From Opeltia flavorubescens (Eukaryota; Ascomycota; Lecanoromycetes; Teloschistales; Teloschistaceae), in assembly GCA_000442125.1 (NCBI GenBank), contig KE546983.1, forward strand, positions 377,581 to 441,580: DNA of 64,000 bases, read 5' to 3'. Below, in pieces: positions 1 through 12,499 of the stretch. The notes under the pieces are model-generated. The model ran no database searches and was not told where the DNA came from. It worked only from the letters and a program-made list of their open reading frames with translations. Both the position numbers and the translations under genes were made by a program. Numbering within the stretch: position 1 is the stretch's first letter; every line of letters begins with the position of its first letter.

Positions 1-3000
1 CTCCTATAATTAAAATAAACGATAATTTAAAATTAAAAAGGTACCTTTAAACTAGCTAAATATCTTTAAATTTAAAAGTTTAACGCTTTTAAAATTAGAG
101 TTAAAGATTAGCGCTTTAATAATATTAATTTATAATACCTACTCTAAGGATAATAAAATTAATAAGACTCGGTTAATAATAATATACCTCGATTAAAATA
201 TTATTAAAAGATGAATTATTAGTAGTATCTTCTATAAATAGAAACGATTAATTTATTAAATTCTTTTAATAATTTTAGAAAGCGAATTAGTAGGTATTAT
301 AGTAAAAAGAAAGTAATTTCTAATTCAGTTTATATTCGCTATAACTATTAATAAATTATAAAGGTAAACTTTAAACTATATCAGCCTAGATCTTCGGATA
401 CCTATTTTTTTATATAAGTAACTATATATAGTTTTATTTTAAGTTACGGATATTATAGGTATATTAATATACTTTATTATAGGTTCTAAAAGGTTTATAA
501 AGAATCTAGTATAGTTAGAAGTATTAATAAAATAGCCGACTTAAATAAAATAATAATTTTTATATTATTATATAAAAATTAAATTAATTTAGAATCGATT
601 AAAAATAAATACTATTATAATAAAAAGATTTTATCTAATACTAATAGTTACTACTAAAGCAGCCTATAATAAATTCTAATTATTACTATTATAGTAGCCC
701 GAAATAAATCCTAATATCTACTATTAAAGTAGCCGAAAATATATTCTATTTATAATTATCGAAGTAGTTTTTAATTTAAAGAAAAAAGATACTATTAAAA
801 TAATCGAAATAATTTTTAATTATTATAGAATATATTTTTTAAAACTCTAATATTATTTATACTCTTTAAAATATATATATCGCCTTTAAAATCTATTCTA
901 AAATCCTTAAAAATATTATTATTAGGATTAGTCGCAGCTATTACTTTTTATAATATTAATTATTACTATATTAACTTTAACTTCTTTTTAAATTCTTCGA
1001 TTATATCCCCCCCTAGATTTATTATATAAAAAGAAGATATTACTAGTAATATAATTAGTAATAGTATAATATAAAAAAATAGTATAAATTATTATTCGAT
1101 TCCCGACCGTTTTATATATTTCTATTATACTTAATACCTGTAATACCTAAATCGTACTTTTTCTTATATTTATTTATATCCGAATCTAACCCTATAAAGG
1201 CTTGCTTTTTAATAAATATTATAATAGACGTAATAAATATTATAACGGGCGTAATATCTTCCGTAGCGAGCGCTACGGTTTATTCCTTCTATTCTTTTTT
1301 CTATTTCGTCTATTTCGCTTTTAAATACTATTTAAGATTCAAATAAACTTTTATAAATCGAATATTTATAGCTGTATTAAAGGCTACTTCGCCCTAATTA
1401 CCTAGATACTATTAAAAATAATAATTAAGGAATAAAAAACGGTTTATATATAAAAGCTATAGGATATATTAAAATCTAAATAATAATAATTTATATAGCT
1501 TCTACTAAAATATCTTTTTAAAATAATATATTCCGTAAATAGCCTATTTCTATATTTATAAGAATTATACGGTCTTATAACAACTATACCTATAATCTAT
1601 AAAAAAACAGCCTCTTAATTTAACTATTTTTTATTTCCTTAGTATTAAAACTTTCCGAATTTTATAGTTTATAATATTAGTAATTAAAAAATATAATTAG
1701 TTTAAATAATTATCTATTATTATATTATACGATTCTATCTATTTATATTATTAACTAGCGCTTATAATAACCAACGTATTAGCTAAATCAAGTAGAAACG
1801 TTCCGCTTCTATTTTATACGGTTCGTAAATAGATTTATTAATTTCTTCTATTTATAATAGATTCGTAAAACTTAGCGATATTATTAATAATTACTACTAT
1901 TATTAATAATAACTTAAATTTAATTCGACTTTAATTTTAATTTACTTAATTTATAATATAAATTGGAGCGCGGGTTACTATAAATACCGTAGTATTATTA
2001 TTCTTAAATATAAAACTCGAACTTAAATTCGAATCCAACTCTTTATTTAAAATCGATATCGTTAATTTTTTATATTTACTACCCGTAACCTCCTTACGCT
2101 TCTTTTATATACTAGTTTCCGTTTAATTACTACCCGTTTTAGGAATAGTTACGCTCGCTTCTATTTTAAAAATAATTATACTCGCTTTTACCTAATTTAG
2201 GCCGGCTTTCTACTATTTTTTACCTAGAAGATACTAAATCTATATTAATAATATTTTAATATTAAAAATATCAGCTTTAAAATTTTTAATATTAATAAAA
2301 GTTATAAATAATATAGTTTATATTAAATTTATCTTTTTTAATATTTCTTAATACCTTTTTTTAATCGATTTAGTAAATTTTAATAAACGCGTATATTTAT
2401 ATATTACCTATTATACGGCTAAATATATATAGTTAATACTTATTTTTATTTTAGCAAATTAATAATAACTATTACCGGTAAATTCGGGTTTTTTAATATA
2501 ACTAGAATTAAATATTATAGTTTCGAGTTATTTTACGATTAAAGAAGTTACTAAATTAGTATTAGTTCTAGATTATAGTTTATCCCTAGGCGAATTATTA
2601 GTTTTTATAGTAGATTAGTAGATACGAATTTAATTATAAAAGTATTAAGAAGTTATTAACGAATCGGTTAGTTACGAAATTATAAAAAAGTAAAAAAAAA
2701 GCCTATCTAGTTAAATAGAAGCTTAAAAGAAAAAAAAAAAAAAAGGAAAAATAGGTTTATTATATAGGAATAATTTCTTGGCTAGTAGACGCTTAAATTA
2801 AACGCTTTAAGCTTTTAGGCGCGTATATTTAAAAATAGCCTGTAATCTTTAAATAATATAGAAGAATTATATCGATTAATTGATTCTATTAATAATATTC
2901 GTAAAAATAATTACTATTTATTTTAATTAATTAAAATATTCGATTTTTTTTTCTATTATTTATTCGATTCGATAAAAATTATAAAAATTTTAATTATTAT

Positions 3001-3057
3001 ATATTGATTTTTCGAATCGAATTTTTTCAACTTTTCGGAATAGTGGCCCGATACTAG
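1..3057 (+). mobile_element. Degenerate Helitron-like element, copy 1 (3' part)
   Basis: This stretch is repeated in the same orientation at 27076-30784, apart from a 680-bp insertion in that copy. The match is visible from the first bases (1-110 against about 27080-27200) to the shared terminus at 3057/30784. The left end lies outside the window. On the plus strand, long runs of one frame look coding. They would be rich in Ser, Thr, Pro, Asn and Gln around 300-1100 and rich in Lys around 2640-2760. Stops of the TAA/TAG type are frequent, as RIP of CAA and CAG codons would give. I recognise no domain. The Helitron assignment rests only on the 3' end (ttcaac, weak hairpin, CTAG before a T) and on the target-site join with the gypsy element at 3058. 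It could instead be another DNA transposon or a captured gene. Confidence 0.5.
3035..3057 (+). other. Helitron-like 3' terminus of copy 1
   Basis: A short stem (tcgg 3035-3038, ccga 3048-3051, 9-base loop) is followed by CTAG at 3054-3057, and the next base is T. Helitrons end in CTRR behind a hairpin and insert between A and T. The uninterrupted gypsy copy near 19739 reads a/tatttaa at the matching point, which is what such an insertion needs. The stem is only 4 bp, so the hairpin itself is weak. The 3' end of the clear Helitron (57264-57330, minus strand) has the same order of parts. Confidence 0.5.
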
Positions 3058-6000
3058 TATTTAAAAGCCTTTTATTTAATTATATTAAAAAATAAATATT
3101 ATTTTTTATTATAATAGAGTAATTTTTAATTTTAATATTATTTATAATTTTTATTAAACTATTTTAATATTATATAAACGCTTAACGAATTATCGAATAA
3201 TTTTTTTTTTAAAAATACTAATTTTTGAATTATACTATTAAGTTTTTAAAACCCTTTTATAATATAATAAAAAAATAATAAAGGTATATTATATATATTT
3301 TTTAAAGCCGCTTTTTTAATAATTTATTACTTTAATTATAAATTTTTAAAATTATTAAAATTATTTAAAAGAATCGATTAAACGTTGCTATATATAGTAA
3401 TATTAGGTTTATAAAAAGTTTTTAACTTTTTATATACTTTAAAATTATAAATTTTTATTAATATCTACCTTTTTTTATTTTTAAAAACTTCCTTTTAATT
3501 ATAAAAAATAGAGTTAATACTTTTATATCGCTTTTTAAAATATTTTTATCTTTTTTTTCTATTAATATTAAAGGTATCCTTTAATTATAAAAAAATATAG
3601 ATAATATAATATTATCGCGTTCCTTTATATAAATATTAAATACGCGACTTTTTATTAGAAATCTATATTTAAAAGTATTTTTTAAAAGCTCGCCTTTTTT
3701 ATTAAAAATATTAGCTTTTATTTTTTTTATTATATAATATATTATTACTGCTTTTTAAATATTTTTAATAGTAGTTTTAATATTTTTAAATAACTTTTAA
3801 AAGCTTTTTTAAATATTTTTAAAGTTAATTAATAATATTTTATTATTAAAATAGTTCTTTTTATTGTTTTTTAATAACTTTTTAATATTATTTAAAATTT
3901 TTTATAAGTTTTTAGATTTATTTTTATCTTATTTTATAAAAGTTTTAAATAGATAACGCTAGATTTTTAAAAAACTTATAATTAATTTTATATTTTTTTT
4001 AAAATTCTTTTAAAACTTCTTAAAGTATAAAATTAAATAGATATATTTTTAATTTAAAATATTAAAAACGGTATAGGNTTTAAATATTTTATAATCGCTT
4101 TTCCGTAATATTATATTAATAAAATTTAATTTATTTAGTCTATACTTTAGGTTTAGATTTAATCTAACTAGTTATTTTTATTATCTAGCGTTTTTATAAC
4201 TAAGCTCCTTCTTTATAAAGAAATTATAAAAATTTATATAATTAATAATAATTTTTATTCTATAAAAAATTCCTTTAATATAATATCGCTACTATTTATA
4301 AATATAAATAATAACTAGTATTTCTAAATCTTTAATACTATAGTTACGCTTAACTATCGTTTTTTTCTAGAACTAATAGGCGATAAGGTACCAGCGGATC
4401 TATATACTAATACTAAAAAGCTGCGAGATAATTACTAAAATAATATATTTTAAAACGTTTATTTTAATACGAATTTAGAATATATAATCGAATTATTATA
4501 AAATAAATATTATTATAAAACATTCCTTTAACGCTTTAAATATACTAGTTACTTTTTTAATTAGAATAAACTTAATATTAAATTTTCTTTTATTACCGCT
4601 TTTTAATAATAATATTAACGGTAGTACTACCCGCGAGAATACTTTAATAAAATATTAATAAAAGTTTATAAATTTAAAAAAATATTATATATCGCGGTAT
4701 AATTTTAAAAAAGACTAATTCCTTATATATTTAATATAGGATTCTTTTATTATAACGTTATTAAAGCGAATAACGAATTTTATAAACCTAATTTTATATA
4801 TATTAAATAAATACTTCTTTAATTTAATATATAGCCTATATTATAATAGCCTTATAAAAACCTTTTATATATATATCGGGTATTTAACTTTATTTTTAGA
4901 GTAAATAAGTAAATTATTTATATATATTATAATAAAAAGGTTTAGGAAGTTTTTAAAAATATTATTAATATATTTTTAAAGAGTAGCTAAAGTATTTATT
5001 AAATTAAATAATATAATATAATATTCGAAATAGCTATAATAAATATAGAATATTATTTTTTATTTATCGCCTTTTCGGATTCTAATATAATAATAGATAT
5101 TCTAAATATTTAAATAAGTAAAGATTATTATTTTATATAGCCTATTTAAAGCTTCTAATATTAAAGAAAAAAAATACCGGTTTTTAATAGTAACCCGATT
5201 TAACCCCTAATAGTTAATATAAAAGTAAAAACTATTATTTTTCTTTTTTATAAATATAATTAAAGCGCTAGCTTATAATATTAAATAACGGATAAACCTT
5301 TTTATTAGATTCTTATTAATATAAATCTATAAAACCTTTAATTTAATAATTAAAAAATTATATAAAAATCTAAATAATAGATTACCCGTTATTTTAAAGA
5401 TATAATTACTTATAAAATATTTAAAGAGTTTATTAGCTTTTTAAAAATTATAAATCTTTTTTAAATTAATATACTTTTTAAATAAAATCGCCTTTTTAAT
5501 ATTATATAAAGCGATTATATTATTTTTATTATATAATTTTATATTAAAAAAATATAATTATTTAAATTCTTTTATTTTTAATAAATATCCTAATTTTTTA
5601 ATTAGGATTAGTTTAATATCTATTCTTACTAGAATAATACTAGAATCACGCTATATTTATTATATATATACCTAGTTAATATCTAGATTATATCGATATA
5701 ACTATAAAAGGCTAAATATAATATTAAAAAACTTAATATTTATTTTAATATATTTATTTATTATTATTCTAAATTTCTTTTTTAAATTAATAAGATTAAC
5801 CGGAAGTTTATATTTTTAAAAATAAATTAAACTTATACTATTTAATATTCTAACCGGCGCTTTAATATTACGGCTATTATATAATTTTAGCTTTTTAATA
5901 TAATATTATAATATAAAATTCAGGCTTATATTATAATTAATAAATATAGTTAATTTAATCTCCTATTCTTTTTTTTAAATAGTTATATTTATAACTAAAT

Positions 6001-7496
6001 AAAATATTTATAGCTCTATTTATTAGCGATTTAATAGTATAAAAGTAATATTTATTAAATCTTATTTTTTTCTTTTTTATTTTTATAAAGATAATCGGGT
6101 TTTTTATAACCTTTTTTATTATATTTTTAATAAGTAATTATCGTTAATATATTACTATTTTTATAAAATCTATAATTATTATTTAAACTATACTTTTAAA
6201 AATTATACTAGCCTTTATAATCTCTATAACTAATTATTATTATATTCGCGTTAATTACTAATATAATAGTATTAAACGGATTCTATCTTTTTTAACTACT
6301 TTTATAATTTTTAAAATTTAATATTTTAGTATTTATATTTTTATAACTAATATATATCTAATATTATAATTAAACTAATTTATTTTAAATTATTTAATTA
6401 ATAATCCTTTAATATATTTTTAAAAAATTAAATATTTTAAATATTTTATTAATTATACTACTCTAAAAGGTGTTTATTAAAATATTTACCCGAATATAAT
6501 TTTATAAGAATTCTTTTATATAATTTTTAAAGTTTTTTAAATATTTAATAAATAAAAAAATATTTTATTTATTATAATATTTTATATTAAAATATTATAA
6601 TATTATTTTAATATCGCGGATAATTTAAAGATCGAGCTAATCTAATAAAAATTTTAACTATTCCTTTTAGATTATTTTAAATCTAATATTTAAATTTACT
6701 TTTTTAATTTAGTTTTATATATTTATTAAATAGCGATTAAAGTAGCCTATATAAAATAAAATTTTTAAAGATTCCGTCTTATATATAACTAAATAAGTTT
6801 TAAAAACGTATTTATATTCGCGCTTAAATAATATATATTCTATATAATTTTTACTTTTATATTAAATAGAATTAAAGACCTTTAACTTCGATTTTTTATT
6901 AATTTTTTATTTTTTAATATATTTAAAATTATTAATTAGGGTTTTAAAGGTTTACTATTAATATATAATAATAAATAGCTTTAAAAATTTTAATTTTTTT
7001 TTGGTTTTTAATATTTCTAACCTTTTTTACTAATAAACTAGAGCTTATTCTATTTTAAAAGCTCGAATTTCTATATTTAAAATATTATTAATAAATTTAT
7101 TTATATTATTATTTTATAATATAGCTATATTTATTAGCGGTTATAATTTAATTATAGGCGCGGTATTATTATTATTACTTTATATTATAGCTTCGCGATA
7201 TAATCGAATTACTTTTTATAAAAAATAGAAATATTAAAGTATAAAAAGAATATAATAATAGAGAAACTATATAAAAATATAAGTAATAGTTTAATATTTT
7301 ACTTTTATATATATAGAGCTATATATAGAGAATATATATATATTAATATCTAAAAAGCTATAAATATTAGGGGGAATTCCTTTAACTATATAGGCCCTCT
7401 TTTCTACTAGTATAATATAGCGATATAACGTTTTAATCGAAGCTATATAACGGCTTTATAATATTATAATAAGCTAGATTATTATTAATTATAATA
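3058..7496 (-). mobile_element. Partial Ty3/gypsy chromovirus fossil, family 1 copy A
   Basis: This is a long direct repeat of about 19739-24177 and an inverted repeat of about 50209-54647. It therefore represents the 5' part of a roughly 7.7-kb LTR retrotransposon on the minus strand. The parts, in order from the right, are: 5' LTR (7240-7496), gag region with a nucleocapsid-type stretch, protease region, reverse transcriptase (about 4875-5335) and RNase H. The left edge falls in the zinc-finger part of integrase, where the Helitron-like element at 1-3057 abuts. The right LTR edge directly meets copia RT coding sequence, so this element inserted into that copia copy. It is an old fossil, broken throughout by RIP. 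Confidence 0.85.
7240..7496 (-). repeat. LTR (5') of gypsy family 1 copy A, 257 bp
   Basis: It aligns end to end with the two LTRs of copy B (16497-16753 and 23921-24177) and, inverted, with 50209-50465. All four are 257 bp by the same end definition (tg/tataaaa start, aactataata end). Conserved landmarks are a block reading gggggaattcc and a block reading tatataggccc. Confidence 0.9.
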
Positions 7497-9060
7497 ACTA
7501 TAACGAAATTTTTACTTTAATAATAAAACTAATAAATTATAAAGTAATTTTTGTTATAATAGCTGCCCTAGATTTTAAAGTTAACTAGATAGATATAAAA
7601 ATAGCTTTCCTATATAATAAGATTAAGGAAATTGTATATATAGAATACTCCTATAGTTTTAGCGACCTTGTTTATAAATTAAATAAGGCTCTGTATAGGT
7701 TTAAATAAAGCCCTCGAGTTTAATATAAATACCTCGCTTGTTTTTTTAAATTAATTAGTTTTTAACCTTTATTATTTAATTATAATATATTCTATAACGG
7801 GCGTATTATTATTAATATATATATAGACGATACTTTTATCTATAAATACCGTTTAAAGGTTGATATTATTAAAAACGGTTTAATAATACTTTTTAAATAT
7901 TAAATTTAGGCTTTATTAACTATTATTTAGGTATAAAAGCTACTAAAAATTGTAAAACCGGCGCTCTTTATTTTAATTAAATAGTCTATATCGAATAAAT
8001 TCTAAACGATTATAGAATAATATAATATAAACCGGTCTATACGCTAAAATAACTAATTATTATTTTATTCCCTCTATTAACCTATAATATAAGTATCTAG
8101 TAAAGCTAAAGCGCTAATATTAAAGCGTAATAGACTTATTAATATACGCTATACTAGAAACTCGGCCTAATATTACTTATATAGTATTAGTAGTTAGCCG
8201 CTTTATATCGAATCCGATAAAATTTTACTTCGTTATTATTTAACGGATTTTTTAGTATTTATAAACTATTAAAGATTTAGTTTTAATATATACTAGAAGT
8301 TTAGAATAATTTAAAAACTAAACGGATTTAGATTAAACTAGTAATTCTAATATAGTACGTTCTATATTTAGTTATATTTTTTATATTAATAGTGGAGCTA
8401 TTAGCTGGTTATTTAAATAATAGAATATAATAGTATTTTTTATCTATAAAACTAAATATAAAAGCTAAATCTAAGCGATTAAAAAAATAATCTAGCTATA
8501 AAACTTATTTAATTAATTTTTTATTAATAGTACGAATAACTTAAATTCGGAGCTAGCAACAGTAGTACTCTATAGCGATAACTAGAGGGTTATTACCCTA
8601 GCTAAAAATCTTTAATTTTATAGGCGTACTAAATATATAAATATTAAAGTTAAGTTCTTACGCGAATAGCTAGATAAAAAAATAGTAGACCTAGTTTTTA
8701 CGCCTACGGATAAATAAATTGCTAATAGATTTATTAAAGCCTTTAATAGGCCAGCTTTTAAACGCTTCTATAATATATTAGGTTTTTAATAGCTAGAAGA
8801 CTATATACCGCTAATACCGCTAAAGATAAAATTTAGATAATTATATATACGCTGTAAAGTAAACCTTTAACTTGTTTCTTTTTACTATTATTATCGGAAC
8901 TCGCTATAACTTTTTATTTTAGACTATAAAAGCCTTAATAATCTACCGGGCTATAGAATAAACTTATTTTTATTACTAAATACTAGGGATTATCCGCTAT
9001 AGGCGCGTAATACGCGGTTTTAGTATACTTTTAAGCGTAATCTACGGGCGTAATCTACTA
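7497..9060 (+). mobile_element. Partial Ty1/copia fossil (RT and RNase H)
   Basis: The plus strand reads as the second part of a copia-type reverse transcriptase. The block around the first catalytic Asp (D.KTAFL type) is near 7584-7620, the LYGLKQSPR-type block is near 7690-7715, and the Y.DD box is near 7810-7830. RNase H follows at about 8340-8790, with the GAISW-type block near 8395 and the TKH-type block near 8620. The order RT then RNase H with no integrase after it is typical of copia. The 5' part is cut off by the gypsy element ending at 7496. The 3' limit is uncertain, since I could not define an LTR. It is old and broken throughout. Confidence 0.8.
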
Positions 9061-9362
9061 TAATACTATAAATATTTTTTTTAATAGTATTATTAATTTT
9101 TATCCAATTAACGCTATATTTATATAAGATATTTAGGTATTCTATAATTATGAACCCTCGTTATTAAATTGGGTATATACCGCCTATAACTACCGCTATA
9201 GACTTGTTATTATTTACCTGGCTACTAACGTATAAAATCGTTATAAAATAACGAAGGCTTTATTCCTATATATCCTACGGGCCTATTTTTATTTAAAATT
9301 CGCGAATCTGAACTTGTAGTAAAATTTTATTTTTAAAATATATACGAAAGTATAAAAAGGGT
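9061..9362. other. Interval without recognisable gene
   Basis: This is probably the 3' untranslated or LTR part of the copia fossil. It holds a few CG-containing words that survived RIP, for example near 9240-9310. No second copy of it was seen in the window, so an LTR cannot be defined. Confidence 0.4.
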
Positions 9363-9368
9363 ATATAA

Positions 9369-9515
9369 TATTACTAGAAGTATATTGTATTATTAGAAGT
9401 ATATTATATTGCTAGAAGTATATTATATTACCAGAAGTATATTATTGTATTACTAGAAGTATATTATATTACTAGAAGTATATTATATTACTAGAAGTAT
9501 ATTATATTACTATAG
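9369..9515. repeat. Minisatellite, about 19-bp unit, 8 copies
   Basis: The core agaagtatatt recurs seven times, plus a degenerate eighth copy (tatagatatatt). Most units read attactagaagtatattat, and two have a 2-3-base extension (gt). The units are closely alike, and differences are mainly C/T changes at one position (ctag, ttag, ccag). Confidence 0.85.
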
Positions 9516-9523
9516 ATATATTG

Positions 9524-9543
9524 CACGAAATTCCCCTTTCGTG
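9524..9543. other. Perfect 7-bp hairpin next to the minisatellite
   Basis: The arms are cacgaaa (9524-9530) and tttcgtg (9537-9543), with the loop ttcccc. It keeps CA dinucleotides, unlike the surroundings. It could be a transposon end or a terminator-like fold. Its function is not known. Confidence 0.5.
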
Positions 9544-10090
9544 AATAATAAAGGAGGTCGGTAAAATATACTTAGTAATTAATTTTTATTAAAGTCGGTA
9601 AAATAGATTTATAATAGGTAAAATAAATATATATATTTTATATATAGCAAATCAGTACTAATACTGTATAAAAGCACGCCGCTGCTATAGGGGGTTTAAT
9701 ACTATAGGAGCTTTATATTAGCTATTCTATACTGAATTATTTGGCGCTAAAAAGTCTATTAGAATTACTGGAATAGCGGGTTAATAAGCCTATAGGAGCT
9801 CTATATTCCTTTTTTTTTATCTAGTTTTCTTCTACTTCTTTTTAATTAACGTAATTATATATATATTTATTTTTCCTTTTAATCTTCTATTAAGGCGTTA
9901 GTAATATAATACTTGTATAAAAGTATCGAAAATATATAAGCAGTATACTACTAAGTATACCAAGACGGGTACTCCTATAGAGCTTTAGTAGAGCCTTACT
10001 TACCTAATCGGGTTAGACTGGTATAGGAGTATCCCCAGCTACTAGATTCATCTATATATAGAGTGGGTAGAGCCTACTAGTAAATCAATT
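9544..10090. other. Weakly RIPped segment with short direct and inverted repeats
   Basis: CA and TG dinucleotides are common here, for example near 9650-9680, 9950-9975 and 10030-10060, in contrast to both sides. The word tataggagct, followed by ttatatt or ctatatt, occurs at about 9684 and 9789. Its inverse (actcctatagagct) occurs at about 9970, and a variant occurs near 10020. No protein is readable. It may be a small insertion (SINE, MITE or solo LTR) that arrived after the main RIP episodes, or a unique segment that RIP spared. Confidence 0.45.
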
Positions 10091-12499
10091 AAATAGTATT
10101 TTATATATATAATTTTAATAAATAGGTCCGGATTTTTTATAGATTTATAATTTTCGGCTCCTTTAACTTTAAATATTACTTTATATCGGGCTACTATATT
10201 TATAATATAGCGATAAAAGAGAATTTAATATTAAAAGTACTAAATATTATATAGTTTATAATTTATAATAGATATTGATATTAAATCTAGTATAATTAGA
10301 TAATAGTTTAATTTAATAATTTTATTAGAATTAAATAAAAAATACTATTAAGATTATTGTTTTTAGTAAAAATTATATAATTTTATTTAAAGTTTTATAA
10401 ATATATTAATTTATAAAGAATTAGAATAAAATTAAATATTATTAATCTTTTATAATAAATTTACTCTATTTTTACTAAATTTTATTTTTTAAAATTTTAA
10501 GCTAATATAGTTTTTAAAAGGATTAGAGGCTATTAATAATAGCGGTTAAAAAAATGGATTAATATATTTTACCGCCTGTTTATTATTTTAAATAACGATT
10601 CTATTATATAATTAAAAGCGAATAGTAAATTAAAGAAAACCGCGGCTTTTAAAACTAATAAAAAAGAAATATTTAGTAATATAATAGATATAATTTAAGC
10701 TTTTAACATTATTATAAATAAAGATAAAAATAAGCGTATAATTTATAATAATATATTTTAATAATATAAATTTTAGTTTTATTAACTACTTATTAGTTTT
10801 AAGCTTTAAGAATATTCTATAAACTAAAGCTAAAAAAAAAGATTATAATTTTATAATAAAGATTCGGGTATTAAATTTATAAAATAATTATAATAAGTAT
10901 AAAAATATAAATAATACGTTTAATATTTAAATAAATATTTTTTTTTAATTTTAGTCTTATATTTTTTTTAGGACCTAATTATTAAAGTTATTATTAATAG
11001 GATTACTTTTTTATCTAGTATTCGAAATCTAATATCTAAAGAAATAGTTAATTATTATAAAATTAAAATAAACTTTTATATAATTTTATTAATAGTAGAG
11101 TAAATAATAATAATTTAAATATATATAAAAAGTTATTTATTTTATTTTTTTATTAAAAGTATATAATTAAATAACTAGATAATTAAATAATTAGAGACGA
11201 GCTTAAAAGAAGGAATTAATAGTAAAAATAGAGATAATCTAGTTAATAATATCTTTAAAGTATTTTAAACTTAGATATATATTATTAAACGAAAAAAATA
11301 TCTTTAAATTATATTTTTAAAAGGTATTATATTAGAAATAATTAATTAAACGATTTTTTAATATTATATTTATTCGTGTAATATATAACTATTATATATT
11401 ATATAAAAAGGTAATATAAAAAGGTAATATATTATTATTTATCGAGCTATAAAAGTTATATTTTTAGTCTCGTCTATTTTTATTAAATTTCTAGCTATTT
11501 TTATAATAATCGATATCCGAATAATTATTTATTAAAATAACCTAGATTATATATAAATAAAAAGATAAACTCTATATTTTTCTTTTTAATAGTAATATAC
11601 TTAGTATAAATAACTATAAATCTAACGTCTATTAATAGTTAGTAACTCCGTTTTAGTAATATAAAGCGTTAATATATTTATTAGTAAAAAAAACGATAAT
11701 ATAGATTTTTATTATTTTTTAAAGTATATATAGAGTCTATAATTAAATACAAAGCCCTATATTAAAATAATAGTCTAGAATAATTTTTTAACGAGTTATA
11801 TAAAGATTATTTTAAGGATAAAAAGTTCTATTATATATTATAAATAGCGGATTTTTTAAAGGGCGACTATATCTAGTTTAAAATAAAAACGACGTTTAGA
11901 TTAATAAAATATTAATCTAATATAGTAAATTTATTTAATTATTATACCTATTTTAATAATATTATTTTAGTTTAGCTTTGTATTAAAAAGGGATTTTTTT
12001 TTATAACTAGAGTATTTTTAAGGTATTAGGATTTATAAGTATTTTATTTATTAAAATATATAATTTTAATATATTATCTTTAATTAGCGCTACAACTTAG
12101 ATAATAGTATACCGTATATTATATAGTATATTTCTAGATATTAAATTCTCTATATAATAATAATATAGTAGAAGGTTAATAGTAGTAGTATTAAAGTTAA
12201 AAAATAATAAATAGTTATAATATTTTAACCTTATATACTAAGGCCGTAATTACTTAAAATTTTATTTATATAATAAGTCTTATATATAATAACTCTAAAA
12301 ATATTAAATTTATTATCTAAAATTATTTAATTATATATTATTATTTTATTATTTATAAAATTTTTATAAATTAGGAGCTATAAATATATAATAAGAAGAT
12401 AAAAATTAAAATCCTTCTAATAAAAATAGATACTTTTTATAGATAATATAATAAGGTAATATAATTATAACAATACTATTTAATAGTATATTCTACTTA
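10091..12499. other. RIP-degraded repeat DNA, no gene identified
   Basis: This is extremely AT-rich with almost no CA or TG. I found no matching copy elsewhere in the window and no protein motif on either strand. By continuity it probably belongs to the same element as the coding-like stretch that follows. Confidence 0.35.

Noticed and set aside
9369-9515. CRISPR array
   Set aside because: The 19-bp units are directly tandem, with no unique spacers of constant length, and the genome is fungal in character.
10000-10030. Second half of the CGGGT cluster, making one large element from about 10000 to 24670
   Set aside because: Only a short word (gttagactggt) is shared with 24660-24685, too little to claim paired ends.
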